The translations under genes and the position numbers were made by a program. A DNA stretch of 64,000 nt, from positions 248,001 through 312,000 of the forward strand of contig NZ_LNCI01000005.1 in the NCBI RefSeq assembly GCF_001509585.1, in the 5' to 3' direction. Below are positions 1 to 8,618 of the stretch, one piece after another. This DNA comes from Tropicimonas marinistellae (GTDB taxonomy: Bacteria > Pseudomonadota > Alphaproteobacteria > Rhodobacterales > Rhodobacteraceae). How positions within the stretch are numbered: position 1 is the stretch's first letter; each line of letters opens with the position of its first letter. The notes under the pieces were generated by a model. That model searched no databases. It was given only the letters and a program-made list of their open reading frames with translations, and was not told where the DNA came from.

Positions 1-278
1 ACGATCTGCTGTTCGAAGCTGTCAGAGCCGGAGTAGCGAACATCCGCGCCGGTGGCTTCACGGAAGTAGTCTAGAACGCTTTCGACAAGTTCCTGGTCCG
101 GCCCCAGCCATGGCCCGAACACGGTGATCTGTTCGCCGGAAAGGTCGACGGACTTCAGAGCCTCGTAGCTGTCCCAATTGAAGTCGCCTTCGCCCGGCGC
201 GAATTTGAGGTCTGCCGCACCTGCTGCTCCGGAAAGCAGTGCAACACTGGCCACGCTGGCCAAAAGTGGAAATCTCAT
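1..278 (-). CDS. aglE: Alpha-glucoside ABC transporter substrate-binding protein, AglE-like (N-terminal part only)
   Basis: The N-terminal 92 codons of a periplasmic solute-binding protein run off the left edge of the window. The start MRFPLLASVASVALLSGAAG is a typical Sec signal peptide, with probable cleavage after AGA near residue 21. The mature part (ITVFGPWLGPDQ, then SGSDSFEQQIV) resembles AglE-type alpha-glucoside binding proteins of ABC importers. The start ATG is preceded by GGAGG. It is transcribed away from the LacI-type regulator, and the region between them carries two palindromic candidate operators, which suggests sugar-dependent control. The sugar specificity is inferred from family resemblance and neighbours; maltose, trehalose or sucrose are possible substrates. 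Confidence 0.8.
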   Translation of the reverse strand, partial: MRFPLLASVASVALLSGAAGAADLKFAPGEGDFNWDSYEALKSVDLSGEQITVFGPWLGPDQELVESVLDYFREATGADVRYSGSDSFEQQI

Positions 279-352
279 GAATAGCCTCCCGAATTTGCCG
301 CTCGGGACTTCAGCCCTTGCGGCGAAGTTTGCCCGCGCTAGGCGACTCTCAC

Positions 353-366
353 CCAAAGCGCTTTGG
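353..366. promoter_or_regulatory. Candidate LacI-family operator 1 (perfect 14-bp palindrome)
   Basis: CCAAAGCGCTTTGG is a perfect inverted repeat with the central CG typical of LacI/GalR-family operators. It lies 75 bp upstream of the aglE start, and the divergent regulator starts 174 bp away on its other side. A related site, CAAAG-CC-CTTTG, occurs at 475-486. Binding by the adjacent regulator is inferred. Confidence 0.7.
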
Positions 367-424
367 ACACGACTCACCTAGCCGTTTGCCCCCATCGAGT
401 CAATGCAGACAGCTTACGCTGATG

Positions 425-445
425 TTTTCACATTCCGAGTGAAAA
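425..445. promoter_or_regulatory. Inverted repeat in the aglE-regulator intergenic region
   Basis: TTTTCAC and GTGAAAA form a 7-bp inverted repeat around a 7-base centre. It sits between the two LacI-like palindromes in the divergent promoter region. It may be a second regulator's site or part of a promoter. No protein can be assigned from sequence alone. Confidence 0.35.
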
Positions 446-474
446 TCGTCCGTGTATGGCACATTTTTTAGAAC

Positions 475-486
475 CAAAGCCCTTTG
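475..486. promoter_or_regulatory. Candidate LacI-family operator 2
   Basis: CAAAG-CC-CTTTG has the same half-sites as the palindrome at 353-366, with centre CC instead of CG. It lies 54 bp upstream of the regulator's ATG, which fits autoregulation. The two sites are about 121 bp apart centre to centre, a distance at which looping between two bound dimers is possible. Confidence 0.55.
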
Positions 487-539
487 ACTGGCTCGCGTTT
501 GAGTCGTAACGTCGATTTCGAAACGTGGAAAACATCCCC

Positions 540-1571
540 ATGAACCTCAAAGACCTCGCTGCGAGCCTTGGATTGAGCCAAACCACCGTCAGCCGCGCAC
601 TGAACGGATACCCTGAGGTCTCGGAGGCGACCCGTAAACGCGTGCGGGAGGCTGCGCGTGTTCACGGGTACCGACCCGACAGCCGTGCGCGCTCCCTCGC
701 GACTGGCAAGGCGATGTGCATCGGGCTTGTGTTGCCGATCTCGGCCAAGCAGGAAATCGTGAACCCTGTCTTCGCGGACTTCGTCGCAGGCGCTGGCGAA
801 ACGCTGTCAGCACGCGGTTACGATATCATGCTGTCGCTGGTGAACGAGGAAGACCAGTCTTCGGTCTACCGCTCGATGCTGAAGAAAGGGCGCGTCGACG
901 GGTTGATCATGCAAGCGCCACTCACCGGTGACGAGCGGATCGCACTGCTGCAAGACGTTGGTTTGCCGTTTGTCGTGCATGGGCGGGTGTCCGATCACGA
1001 TGACACCTATTCATGGATGGACATCGACAACCGACACGCCTTCCACCGTGCGACCGATCACTTGTTGGATCTCGGGCACCGGAGAATCGCGCTGCTAAAC
1101 GGAATCGAGGCCATGGATTTCGCGCACCGACGTCGCGATGGGTTTCTCGATGCCATCGCGTCGCGCGGTTTCAGGGCGGACGAAAACCTCATGGCGAGCG
1201 CGGCGATGACGGAGATCTACGGATACGAGGCGGCAGGCCGAATGCTCGACTTGCCCGAACCGCCAACGGCGTTTCTGGCGTCTTCCCTGCTGGTCGGAAT
1301 GGGCGCTCATCGTGCAATCGAAGCGCGTGGCCAGCGTATGGGTCATGATATCTCTGTGGTGATCCATGACGACGGCTTGTCCTACCTACCCAACGGGTCC
1401 GACAACGTGCCGATCTTCACGGCCACGCACTCACCCGTTCGCGACGCCGGTCACATTTGCGCCGACATGCTGTTGCGCCTGATCCAAAACCCCAAGATCG
1501 GCCCGATTCAAACAAAACTCGAGGCTTCCCTGAGACTCGGCCCGTCGAGCGGGCCTGCCCCCAATCAGTAA
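540..1571 (+). CDS. aglR: LacI-family transcriptional regulator of the alpha-glucoside locus
   Basis: A DNA-binding repressor of 343 residues. The N-terminal helix-turn-helix is clear (LKDLAASLGLSQTTVSRAL followed by NGYPEVS and the hinge region YRPDSRARSLATGK). A periplasmic-binding-protein-like sensor domain follows to the end. ATG 540 was chosen because the HTH begins directly after it; a GTG at 525 would only add five residues. It ends 10 bp before the GH1 gene and probably forms an operon with it and glucokinase. It is divergent from aglE with two palindromic sites between. Its role as sugar-responsive AglR is inferred from this arrangement, not from a recognised effector site. Confidence 0.85.
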   Translation: MNLKDLAASLGLSQTTVSRALNGYPEVSEATRKRVREAARVHGYRPDSRARSLATGKAMCIGLVLPISAKQEIVNPVFADFVAGAGETLSARGYDIMLSLVNEEDQSSVYRSMLKKGRVDGLIMQAPLTGDERIALLQDVGLPFVVHGRVSDHDDTYSWMDIDNRHAFHRATDHLLDLGHRRIALLNGIEAMDFAHRRRDGFLDAIASRGFRADENLMASAAMTEIYGYEAAGRMLDLPEPPTAFLASSLLVGMGAHRAIEARGQRMGHDISVVIHDDGLSYLPNGSDNVPIFTATHSPVRDAGHICADMLLRLIQNPKIGPIQTKLEASLRLGPSSGPAPNQ

Positions 1572-1581
1572 GGATTCGCAG

Positions 1582-2901
1582 ATGTATAAGCGCAGCGACT
1601 TTCCCGACGGTTTCACCTTCGGAGCCTCAACGGCCGCGTATCAGATTGAAGGGCATTCATTCGGCGGTGCCGGGCGTACCCATTGGGACGACTTCGCAGA
1701 AACGCCCGGAAACGTCATTCGCGCGGAGAATGGCGCGGTCGCATGCGACCATTACCATCACTGGCAGGAGGATCTGGACCTGATCCGCGATGCCGGTTTC
1801 GACGCCTACCGTTTCTCCGCGTCCTGGGCGCGGGTGCTTCCGGAAGGACGCGGCACGGTGAACCCCGAGGGGCTCGATTTCTATGATCGCCTCGTGGACG
1901 GAATGCTGGAACGTGGGATCAAGCCCATGGCCACGCTCTATCATTGGGAACTCCCATCGGCGCTTGCGGACCTTGGTGGCTGGCGAAACCCCGATATCGC
2001 CAAATGGTTCGCGGACTACTGCGAGATTCTGATGGACCGTATCGGCGAGCGGATCTGGAAAACGGCAACAATCAACGAACTATGGTGCGTGAGCTTTCTC
2101 AGCCACTTCCTGGGGCACCACGCGCCGGGGGTGCGCGACATCCGCGCTGCTGCGCGGGCGATGCATCATGTAATGTTGGCGCATGGAACAGCGACCCAGG
2201 CGTTGCGCGCCAAAGGCGTGAACCAGATCGGCGCAGTCTGCAACTTCACCTATTCCCAACCGGCCAGCAGAAGCCCCGAGGATATCGAGGCCGCAGCAAC
2301 CTTCGACGATTACTACAACAACTTCTTCATGTCGGGATTCTTCAAGAAGGAATACCCCGAACGCATCGTCTCCGCGCTGGCCGACCACTTTCCGTCTGGT
2401 TGGCAGGACGACTTCGATGTGATCGGGACACCGGTCGACTGGCTTGGTGTCAACTACTACACGCGCGAGATCATCAAGGCGACGGACGGACCGTGGCCGG
2501 GGCATACGAGCATAGAAGGCCCACTGCCCAAGACCCAGATGGGGTGGGAGATTTATCCCGAGGGCCTCCTGCACTTCTTGCGCCGTTGCCATGTCGACTA
2601 CACCGGCGATCTGCCGCTCTATGTGACCGAGAATGGTATGGCCAACCCTGACATCGTCGTCGACGGCACGGTCGACGATGTTGTCCGCATCGACTATCTC
2701 GCGCGCCATTTCGACGCGGCCAAACAAGCGATTGCGGAAGGCGTGCCGCTCAACGGCTATTTTGTCTGGTCGCTGATGGACAATTTCGAATGGGCCTTCG
2801 GATATGAGAAGCGGTTCGGTCTCGTCCATGTCGACTTCGAGACGTTGCAACGCACGCCGAAGGCGTCCTACATGGCCCTGAAGGCCGCACTAGCAAGCTG
2901 A
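1582..2901 (+). CDS. Glycoside hydrolase family 1 beta-glucosidase
   Basis: A cytoplasmic GH1 glycosidase of 439 residues, a normal family length, with no signal peptide. The N-terminal FTFGASTAAYQIEG motif and the nucleophile motif LYVTENG (Glu350) are present. The C-terminal glycone-site segment YFVWSLMDNFEW is also present. The acid/base region reads TATINELW with Glu166; most GH1 enzymes have Pro after this Glu (TxNEP), so Leu167 is a deviation. It lies 10 bp after the regulator and 9 bp before glucokinase, so released glucose could be phosphorylated directly. A beta-glucosidase beside an alpha-glucoside-type transporter is common in this group, and the true substrate is uncertain. Confidence 0.9.
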   Translation: MYKRSDFPDGFTFGASTAAYQIEGHSFGGAGRTHWDDFAETPGNVIRAENGAVACDHYHHWQEDLDLIRDAGFDAYRFSASWARVLPEGRGTVNPEGLDFYDRLVDGMLERGIKPMATLYHWELPSALADLGGWRNPDIAKWFADYCEILMDRIGERIWKTATINELWCVSFLSHFLGHHAPGVRDIRAAARAMHHVMLAHGTATQALRAKGVNQIGAVCNFTYSQPASRSPEDIEAAATFDDYYNNFFMSGFFKKEYPERIVSALADHFPSGWQDDFDVIGTPVDWLGVNYYTREIIKATDGPWPGHTSIEGPLPKTQMGWEIYPEGLLHFLRRCHVDYTGDLPLYVTENGMANPDIVVDGTVDDVVRIDYLARHFDAAKQAIAEGVPLNGYFVWSLMDNFEWAFGYEKRFGLVHVDFETLQRTPKASYMALKAALAS

Positions 2902-2910
2902 GGTAGAACG

Positions 2911-3882
2911 ATGTCCGCCCCGTCTCTGCTCGCCGACATCGGCGGTACGAATACCCGCGTAGCGCTCTCTCGCAATGGCGAGGTGGTGCAAGGCTCGGTG
3001 AGACACTTCCCCAACAAGGAGTACGACGCACTGGAGCCGGTGTTGCGAAAGTACCTCCAGGAGACAGGCACCCAGACACCGGCGGCCGCATGTCTGGCCA
3101 TGGCCGGGCCGGTGCGCGAGGGGGTCGGACGGCTCACCAATCTAGACTGGTCATTGGACACAGCGACGCTGGCCCATGCAACTGGCGCCGGCACGGTAAC
3201 CCTGCTCAACGATCTACAAGCCCAGGGCCACGCACTTGGGCATCTTCCGTCGGATGCCCTGTTCCCAGTCATCGCTGGCCCGCCGCCGCGGTTGGAAGCG
3301 GCCCAACTGGTGATCGGTATCGGCACCGGGTTCAACGCCGCCCCGGTTTTCAATACCAACGCCGGGCGGTTCGTACCGCCATCCGAAAGTGGACATGTCA
3401 GCCTCCCCCTGCGCACTGAAGAGGACATGCAGCTTGCGCGTTTCCTCGAGGAGGCGCATGGGTTTGCCGCTGTCGAAGATGCCCTTTCCGGGCGTGGGCT
3501 CGTCGCATTGCACCAATTTGTCTGCTCGCAGAATGATGTGCCCGAGAAAGCCGACCTGAAAGGCAGGCAGATCATGGCAGCGGTCGCAGAGGGCGATGCC
3601 GAGGCCCGCGGTGCGGCGGCCCTTTTCTCGCGCTTCCTCGGGGTCGTCGCGGGTGATTTGGCACTGACACAACTCCCCTTTGGCGGCATCTTCCTGATCG
3701 GGGGAATGGCCCGCGCAATGGCGCCTTACCTCGCAGATCTCGGTTTTGTGGGTGGCTTGCAAGACAAAGGCCGTTTCTCCGACTTCATGAAGCAATTCTC
3801 CGTCACGGTGATTTCCGACGACGATGCTGCCTTGATCGGGATGGCACGCCACCTTCAGGCACTGCTGGACTACCGGAAATAA
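2911..3882 (+). CDS. glk: Glucokinase
   Basis: ATP-dependent glucokinase of the bacterial Glk family (323 residues), phosphorylating glucose to glucose-6-phosphate. The phosphate motif LLADIGGTNTRVAL lies at the N-terminus. AMAGPV and LLNDLQAQGHAL (with the Asp of the sugar-binding/catalytic site) follow, then GIGTGFNAAPV and the late adenosine-loop region IFLIGGMARA. It is the third gene of the regulator-GH1-glk operon, nine bases after the GH1 stop, completing intracellular use of imported glucosides. Confidence 0.93.
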   Translation: MSAPSLLADIGGTNTRVALSRNGEVVQGSVRHFPNKEYDALEPVLRKYLQETGTQTPAAACLAMAGPVREGVGRLTNLDWSLDTATLAHATGAGTVTLLNDLQAQGHALGHLPSDALFPVIAGPPPRLEAAQLVIGIGTGFNAAPVFNTNAGRFVPPSESGHVSLPLRTEEDMQLARFLEEAHGFAAVEDALSGRGLVALHQFVCSQNDVPEKADLKGRQIMAAVAEGDAEARGAAALFSRFLGVVAGDLALTQLPFGGIFLIGGMARAMAPYLADLGFVGGLQDKGRFSDFMKQFSVTVISDDDAALIGMARHLQALLDYRK

Positions 3883-3993
3883 AGTTCCCTTTCGCGGCAA
3901 CCCGATCTTAACGGCTTGCCCCCTAGACATGTCGTCGCAAGACATCATGGGGCAAGTTGTGACCGTTCCAACCAGAATTATCCGGTGCCGCGG

Positions 3994-4275
3994 ATGACCG
4001 CGCGCCTCTCTCTCCCCGCCCGCCTGGATCTGCCCGCTGCAGCGCCTTTGGCGCAGGAACTGCTTTCGCTTCGCGGGTCCCCTGTGACCCTGTGCGGCGA
4101 CGAGGTAAGCCTTCTGGGGACGCCCTGCCTGCAGGTTTTGGTTTCGGCCCGACGCAGTTGGGACGCGGACGGGTTCTCCCTCACACTTACCGATCCGTCG
4201 CCGGCACTTACCGAACAACTGGCCGTTCTTGGCTTCACGCCAGCGGACCTCGAATCGACTCCAACGGAGCACTGA
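3994..4275 (+). CDS. STAS-domain protein of the chemotaxis operon
   Basis: A 93-residue protein resembling the single STAS domains found at the head of Rhodobacterales chemotaxis operons. The segment DEVSLLGTPCLQVLVSA matches the strand-helix region in which anti-sigma-antagonist proteins carry their regulatory Ser/Thr; here the position is occupied by small residues and a Cys. ATG 3994 is preferred to an upstream TTG at 3916 because the domain begins there. It ends 4 bp before cheY. A scaffold or binding-switch role is inferred. Confidence 0.7.
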   Translation: MTARLSLPARLDLPAAAPLAQELLSLRGSPVTLCGDEVSLLGTPCLQVLVSARRSWDADGFSLTLTDPSPALTEQLAVLGFTPADLESTPTEH

Positions 4276-4279
4276 CACG

Positions 4280-4660
4280 ATGAGTCTGAGTATTCTTGCG
4301 GTCGATGACAGCCGAACAATCCGCGACATGCTTTCGCTCGCGCTGACCCAGGCAGGATTCTCGCCGAACCTGGCCGAAGATGGCGTTCACGGCCTCGAAG
4401 TTCTGAGCGGAATGCACCCTGATGCAATTATCACCGACATTAATATGCCGCGGATGGACGGATTCGGATTCATCGAAGCTGTTCGCGGGCAGGCAGCGCA
4501 CCGCGCCACACCGATTCTGGTTCTGACAACGGAAAGCGCACCCGAATTGAAGGCGCGCGCGCGTGCCGCTGGCGCGACGGGCTGGATCGTCAAACCGTTC
4601 GATCCCGAAAAGCTCGTGCGTGCCTTGCATATGGTTGCAGGACCGGGAGCCGCCCGATGA
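4280..4660 (+). CDS. cheY: Chemotaxis response regulator CheY (first copy)
   Basis: A single receiver domain of 126 residues with no output domain. The acidic pocket (LAVDDSRTIR, Asp9/Asp10), the phospho-acceptor Asp53 in ITDINMPRMDG, the conserved Thr in VLTTES and the Lys in VKPFD are all present. It should accept phosphate from the neighbouring CheA and act on the flagellar motor or as a phosphate sink. Its stop overlaps the cheA start (ATGA), indicating coupled translation. Confidence 0.93.
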   Translation: MSLSILAVDDSRTIRDMLSLALTQAGFSPNLAEDGVHGLEVLSGMHPDAIITDINMPRMDGFGFIEAVRGQAAHRATPILVLTTESAPELKARARAAGATGWIVKPFDPEKLVRALHMVAGPGAAR

Positions 4661-6852
4661 CAACACCCGACCCCATGGCCGAAATCCGCGCCTCTTTCTT
4701 CATTGAGTGCGAAGAACTCCTGGAAGCGCTACAGGACGGGCTTACCCAACTCGATAGCGGCGAGGCGGACGACGAAACCATCAACGTCTGCTTCCGGGCC
4801 GTCCACTCGATGAAGGGCGGCGCGGGCGCTTTCGGGTTGGAAGACCTCGTTCGATTTGCGCATCGCTATGAAACCGTGATGGATGAAGTGCGCGCCGGTC
4901 GTCTCATCCCCGACCATCAGGCGGTCCTGCTTTTCATGCGATCTGCGGACGTTCTCTCGGACATCGTACGATATTCCCGCGACGGTCAACCGATAGACAC
5001 CGGAGCCGTAGAGCCAACATTGCGCGAACTGGAAGGACTCGTTGGCGGCCCGCCCGAAGAACTGGAGGAGGAGGTCACCGACTTCCAGCCACTGACGCTC
5101 GATCTTTCTAGCGGCGACACTAGCTGCGACACGTCTTTCGTGGTCGCATTCCGACCGGAACCGGAACTGTTTCGCTCCGGCAATGAACCGCTTCACCTGC
5201 TTCGTGCCCTAGGTGAACTTGGCGATGTTTCGACCGAGCCGGACGTCTCGAAGATACCGCTTCTTGACGAATTGGATCCCGAAAGCGCCTGCCTGTCCTG
5301 GCAGATCACTCTGGACTCAAACCGGTCCGTTGCCGACATCGAAGAAGTTTTCGAGTTCGTGGAGGGGCTGTGCAACCTTGAGATAGAGGTTCAAACCGGT
5401 CCGTCGGATGCAGGTTCGGTCGGGCTTCCTAGCGTTCCAGGTTTGCCTGACCTCATCCCGGATCTCGATGGCGGCGACGCACCGGAGCAAACGCCTTTTC
5501 CGGAGATGGACACGCCGCGACCGAGGTTGACCTTGACCGATCCGGAAACGGGTCAAACAGCTAGTTGCGTCGCGACCGATCCATTGTCTCAGGCGCAACC
5601 GCCCCGCTCCTCCGACGCACCGGTCCAATCGGCGGCGGCACCGAAAAAAACGACCGTCCGCGTCGACCTCGAACGCATCGAACGGCTCGTCAATCTTGTC
5701 GGCGAACTCGTTATCAACCAAGCGATGCTGTCGCAAAGCGTGGCCCGTGCAGGCCTGCCGTCGACATCGGCCGTCGTACAGGGGTTGGAAGAGTTCATGC
5801 AACTCACGCGCGACATTCAGGACGGTGTCATGATGATCCGCGCACAACCCGTCAAATCGCTGTTTCAGCGAATGGCAAGGATTGTCCGGGAGTCATCTGC
5901 GGCTGTCGAGAAGTCCGTCAGGTTCGCGACAGATGGTGAAGCGACGGAGGTCGACAAGACCGTCATCGAGCGGCTCGCGGACCCTCTGACCCATATGATC
6001 CGGAATGCTGTGGATCATGGCGTCGAGGACTCGGAGCGACGACTTGCCGCCGGCAAGCCAGCCGAAGGATGCATAACGCTCTCGGCCGCGCATCGTTCTG
6101 GCCGGGTCGTTATCGAGGTGACAGATGACGGCGGCGGTATCGACAGAGACAGGGTAAAAGCCATTGCAATCGAACGCGGGCTCATCGACCCCGACGTTGC
6201 CCTCTCGGATTCCGAAATCGACGACCTGCTCTTCCTCCCGGGGTTTTCGACGGCGGGACAGGTATCAAACCTGTCCGGGCGGGGCGTCGGCATGGACGTC
6301 GTGCGCAAGGCCATTGCCGATCTCGGTGGGCGCGTAAGCATCAGTTCGACGCCGGGCGAGGGAACGTGTTTCTCAATTTCACTGCCACTCACACTCGCAG
6401 TGCTTGACGGGATGGTGGTGAACGCCGCGGGAGAAGCGCTCGTAATGCCAATCAGCGCGATCGCAGAAACGATGGCTTATCGGGAAGAAGACGTGCGACC
6501 GCTGGGGCCCGAAACACAGGTACTTCATATCCGCGACAGCTTCGTTCCCCTTCTCGACCTTGGTGTGGAACTCGGCTTTCGCCCACCGAAACCAAGCTAC
6601 GAGGGAAGTGTCGTCCTCCTCATCGCGAGCGAAAACGAGACCCGGGGAGCATTGATTGTCGACACAATTCACGAACAACGCCAGGTCGTCATCAAGGGTT
6701 TGCAGGAAAGCTATGGCCACGTTCCAGGTATCGCCGCCGCGACAATTCTTGGAGACGGCCAAGTCGCGCTCATCCTTGATCCCGTCGACATGATGGCGAA
6801 TGCAGTCGGCCGGACACGCCCGGCCGTTTCAGAACTCCAGGCAGCAGGATAA
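4657..6852 (+). CDS. cheA: Chemotaxis histidine kinase CheA
   Basis: A 731-residue sensor kinase with the usual domain order. The P1 Hpt domain carries His50 in AVHSMKGGAGAFG. A divergent acidic linker region (about 130-330) follows, then the P3 dimerisation helix (RIERLVNLVGELVINQ). The P4 ATPase has N box HMIRNAVDHGVE, G1 TDDGGGID and a loop ending in SGRGVGMDVV. The C-terminal part is a CheW-like P5 domain. It overlaps cheY by 4 bases and is followed 7 bp later by cheW. No frame disruption is visible. Confidence 0.95.
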   Translation: MTTPDPMAEIRASFFIECEELLEALQDGLTQLDSGEADDETINVCFRAVHSMKGGAGAFGLEDLVRFAHRYETVMDEVRAGRLIPDHQAVLLFMRSADVLSDIVRYSRDGQPIDTGAVEPTLRELEGLVGGPPEELEEEVTDFQPLTLDLSSGDTSCDTSFVVAFRPEPELFRSGNEPLHLLRALGELGDVSTEPDVSKIPLLDELDPESACLSWQITLDSNRSVADIEEVFEFVEGLCNLEIEVQTGPSDAGSVGLPSVPGLPDLIPDLDGGDAPEQTPFPEMDTPRPRLTLTDPETGQTASCVATDPLSQAQPPRSSDAPVQSAAAPKKTTVRVDLERIERLVNLVGELVINQAMLSQSVARAGLPSTSAVVQGLEEFMQLTRDIQDGVMMIRAQPVKSLFQRMARIVRESSAAVEKSVRFATDGEATEVDKTVIERLADPLTHMIRNAVDHGVEDSERRLAAGKPAEGCITLSAAHRSGRVVIEVTDDGGGIDRDRVKAIAIERGLIDPDVALSDSEIDDLLFLPGFSTAGQVSNLSGRGVGMDVVRKAIADLGGRVSISSTPGEGTCFSISLPLTLAVLDGMVVNAAGEALVMPISAIAETMAYREEDVRPLGPETQVLHIRDSFVPLLDLGVELGFRPPKPSYEGSVVLLIASENETRGALIVDTIHEQRQVVIKGLQESYGHVPGIAAATILGDGQVALILDPVDMMANAVGRTRPAVSELQAAG

Positions 6853-6859
6853 TCGACCC

Positions 6860-7330
6860 ATGACCGAACGAGGCGCTCAAATCGCCGACGCCACCGAACG
6901 AGAATTGCTCTCTTTCCGCGTGGGCGGCCAGGAATACTGCGTGGACATCATGTCTGTCAGGGAGATTCGGGGGTGGACTCGACCGACACCGGTGCCACGC
7001 TCCGAGCTTTGGATCCGCGGTGTGATCAATCTTCGCGGAACCGTCCTGCCGATTGTCGATCTGGCTGGGCGCCTCGGCATTGCTGTGGAAGACGCCAGCG
7101 AGCGAAATGTCATCATCGTCGTACATGTCCGTCGCCAGACAGTGGGCCTTTTGGTGGATGCGGTATCTGACATTCTGGCCATCCCGGAAAGTGAGATGCG
7201 TCCGCAACCCGATGTCACGTCGAATACCAACGAGACCTTCATCAAGGCGCTGACCATCATTGACGACCGCATGCTGCGCGTTCTGGATCTCGAAGCGGTG
7301 TTGCCGGACTCCACTCGAGACGCAGCATGA
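6860..7330 (+). CDS. cheW: Chemotaxis coupling protein CheW
   Basis: A 156-residue adaptor linking receptors to CheA. The CheW fold is recognisable from LLSFRVGGQEYCVDIMSV near the start, the RGVINLRGTVLPIVDL core and the VGLLVDAVSDIL strand. ATG 6860 directly follows cheA. The last bases overlap the cheR start (ATGA). No chemoreceptor gene is nearby, so its partner receptors must be encoded elsewhere. Confidence 0.94.
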   Translation: MTERGAQIADATERELLSFRVGGQEYCVDIMSVREIRGWTRPTPVPRSELWIRGVINLRGTVLPIVDLAGRLGIAVEDASERNVIIVVHVRRQTVGLLVDAVSDILAIPESEMRPQPDVTSNTNETFIKALTIIDDRMLRVLDLEAVLPDSTRDAA

Positions 7331-8217
7331 CCCCAGCGTTGACCATCACAAACGGCGAATTGGCTGGCAAGGACCGCAGGCATTTCGACGTGATCTCGAC
7401 AATCGCACGAAGCGAGGCCGGACTTGTCATCCCGCCGGAAAAGGCTCCAATGGTCTTCGCCCGACTGGCCAAGCGGCTACGTAGCCTCGGTCTGTCCGAT
7501 GCCGGGGCCTATTGCGAATTCATCACCGGGCCAGATGGAGATCGCGAGCGCCGACATTTGATCTCGGCATTGACGACCAATGTCACAAGCTTCTTTCGGG
7601 AGATGCATCATTTTGAGTACCTCAAGGCGCAGGTACTTCCCGAACTGCAGCGACGGGCCCGCCGCGGCGAACGCATTCGAATCTGGTCGGCCGGCTGTTC
7701 GAACGGATCGGAACCCTATTCGATCGCGATGACCGTGTTGGACGCATTTCCGGATGCCGCCGAGCACGACGTTCGGATTCTCGCCACCGACATCGATTCT
7801 CAGATCCTTGAAACGGCCCGCAAGGGTCATTTCGAGGAAGACCGGTTTGAACCAATCCCGACCGCCTATAGGATGAGATTCCTGAAATCCTGCGCTGACG
7901 CCGACGGGACCGCAAAACGACTACAAATCACAGATGAGCTCAGGCGCATCGTTCGCTTCCGGGAACTCAACCTGCTCGGCGACTGGCCAATGCGGCACCC
8001 GTTTGACGTGATTTTTTGCCGCAATGTCGTGATCTATTTCGATCAAGAAACCCAGGAACGGCTTTGGCCACGGTTCGAAGCGGCCTGCAAACCTAGCGCG
8101 CACTTGTTTCTAGGGCACTCCGAGCGGCTTCCACCTGCGTTTCATGGCACGCTTCGACCAGTCGCCACAACGACCTACCGCCGGCACATCCCGTCAAATT
8201 GTGCAACGCCAGCCTAG
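7327..8217 (+). CDS. cheR: Chemotaxis protein methyltransferase CheR
   Basis: A 296-residue SAM-dependent glutamate methyltransferase for chemoreceptors. An N-terminal helical CheR domain is followed by the SAM site IWSAGCSNGSEPYSIAM (canonical SAGCSTGEEPYS) and the downstream FDVIFCRNVVIYFD motif. It overlaps cheW by 4 bases. The demethylase partner CheB is not encoded before the operon ends. Confidence 0.94.
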   Translation: MTPALTITNGELAGKDRRHFDVISTIARSEAGLVIPPEKAPMVFARLAKRLRSLGLSDAGAYCEFITGPDGDRERRHLISALTTNVTSFFREMHHFEYLKAQVLPELQRRARRGERIRIWSAGCSNGSEPYSIAMTVLDAFPDAAEHDVRILATDIDSQILETARKGHFEEDRFEPIPTAYRMRFLKSCADADGTAKRLQITDELRRIVRFRELNLLGDWPMRHPFDVIFCRNVVIYFDQETQERLWPRFEAACKPSAHLFLGHSERLPPAFHGTLRPVATTTYRRHIPSNCATPA

Positions 8218-8231
8218 AAGGACCGACCCGA

Positions 8232-8618
8232 ATGGCGCTACGAGATATGCTTCACGTCATGGTGGTTGACGATATGTCGACGAGCCGTGGTCTGATCCTG
8301 CAAGCCCTGGATTCTTTCGGCATTCGCAATGTCCGGCATTCCACGGATGGACCTTCGGCGCTTCAGGCGCTGACAGCGCAGCCGGCACACCTGGTGATCT
8401 CTGACTACAATATGCCGGGAATGGATGGTCTGCATTTGTTGCACGCACTGCGCCAAAGCCCGAATCTGAAGAAGGTCGGTTTCATCCTGATCACGGGGAA
8501 GGCCGAGCGTTCGATCATCGAGGCTGGAAAGAAGCTCGGGATGAACAACTTCATTCGAAAACCCTTCGAACCGAAGGACATGTTGACGTGCATCGAAGCA
8601 GTGGTGGGTCGCCTATGA
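8232..8618 (+). CDS. cheY: Chemotaxis response regulator CheY (second copy)
   Basis: A single receiver domain of 128 residues. It has VVDDMSTSR (acidic pair), the phospho-acceptor Asp58 in VISDYNMPGMDG, Thr in LITGKAE and Lys in IRKPFE. It is clearly diverged from the first CheY of the operon, so the two may act on the motor and as a phosphate sink. ATG 8232 was chosen over an upstream alternative start at 8199 because the receiver domain begins there. Its stop overlaps the next gene. Confidence 0.92.
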   Translation: MALRDMLHVMVVDDMSTSRGLILQALDSFGIRNVRHSTDGPSALQALTAQPAHLVISDYNMPGMDGLHLLHALRQSPNLKKVGFILITGKAERSIIEAGKKLGMNNFIRKPFEPKDMLTCIEAVVGRL

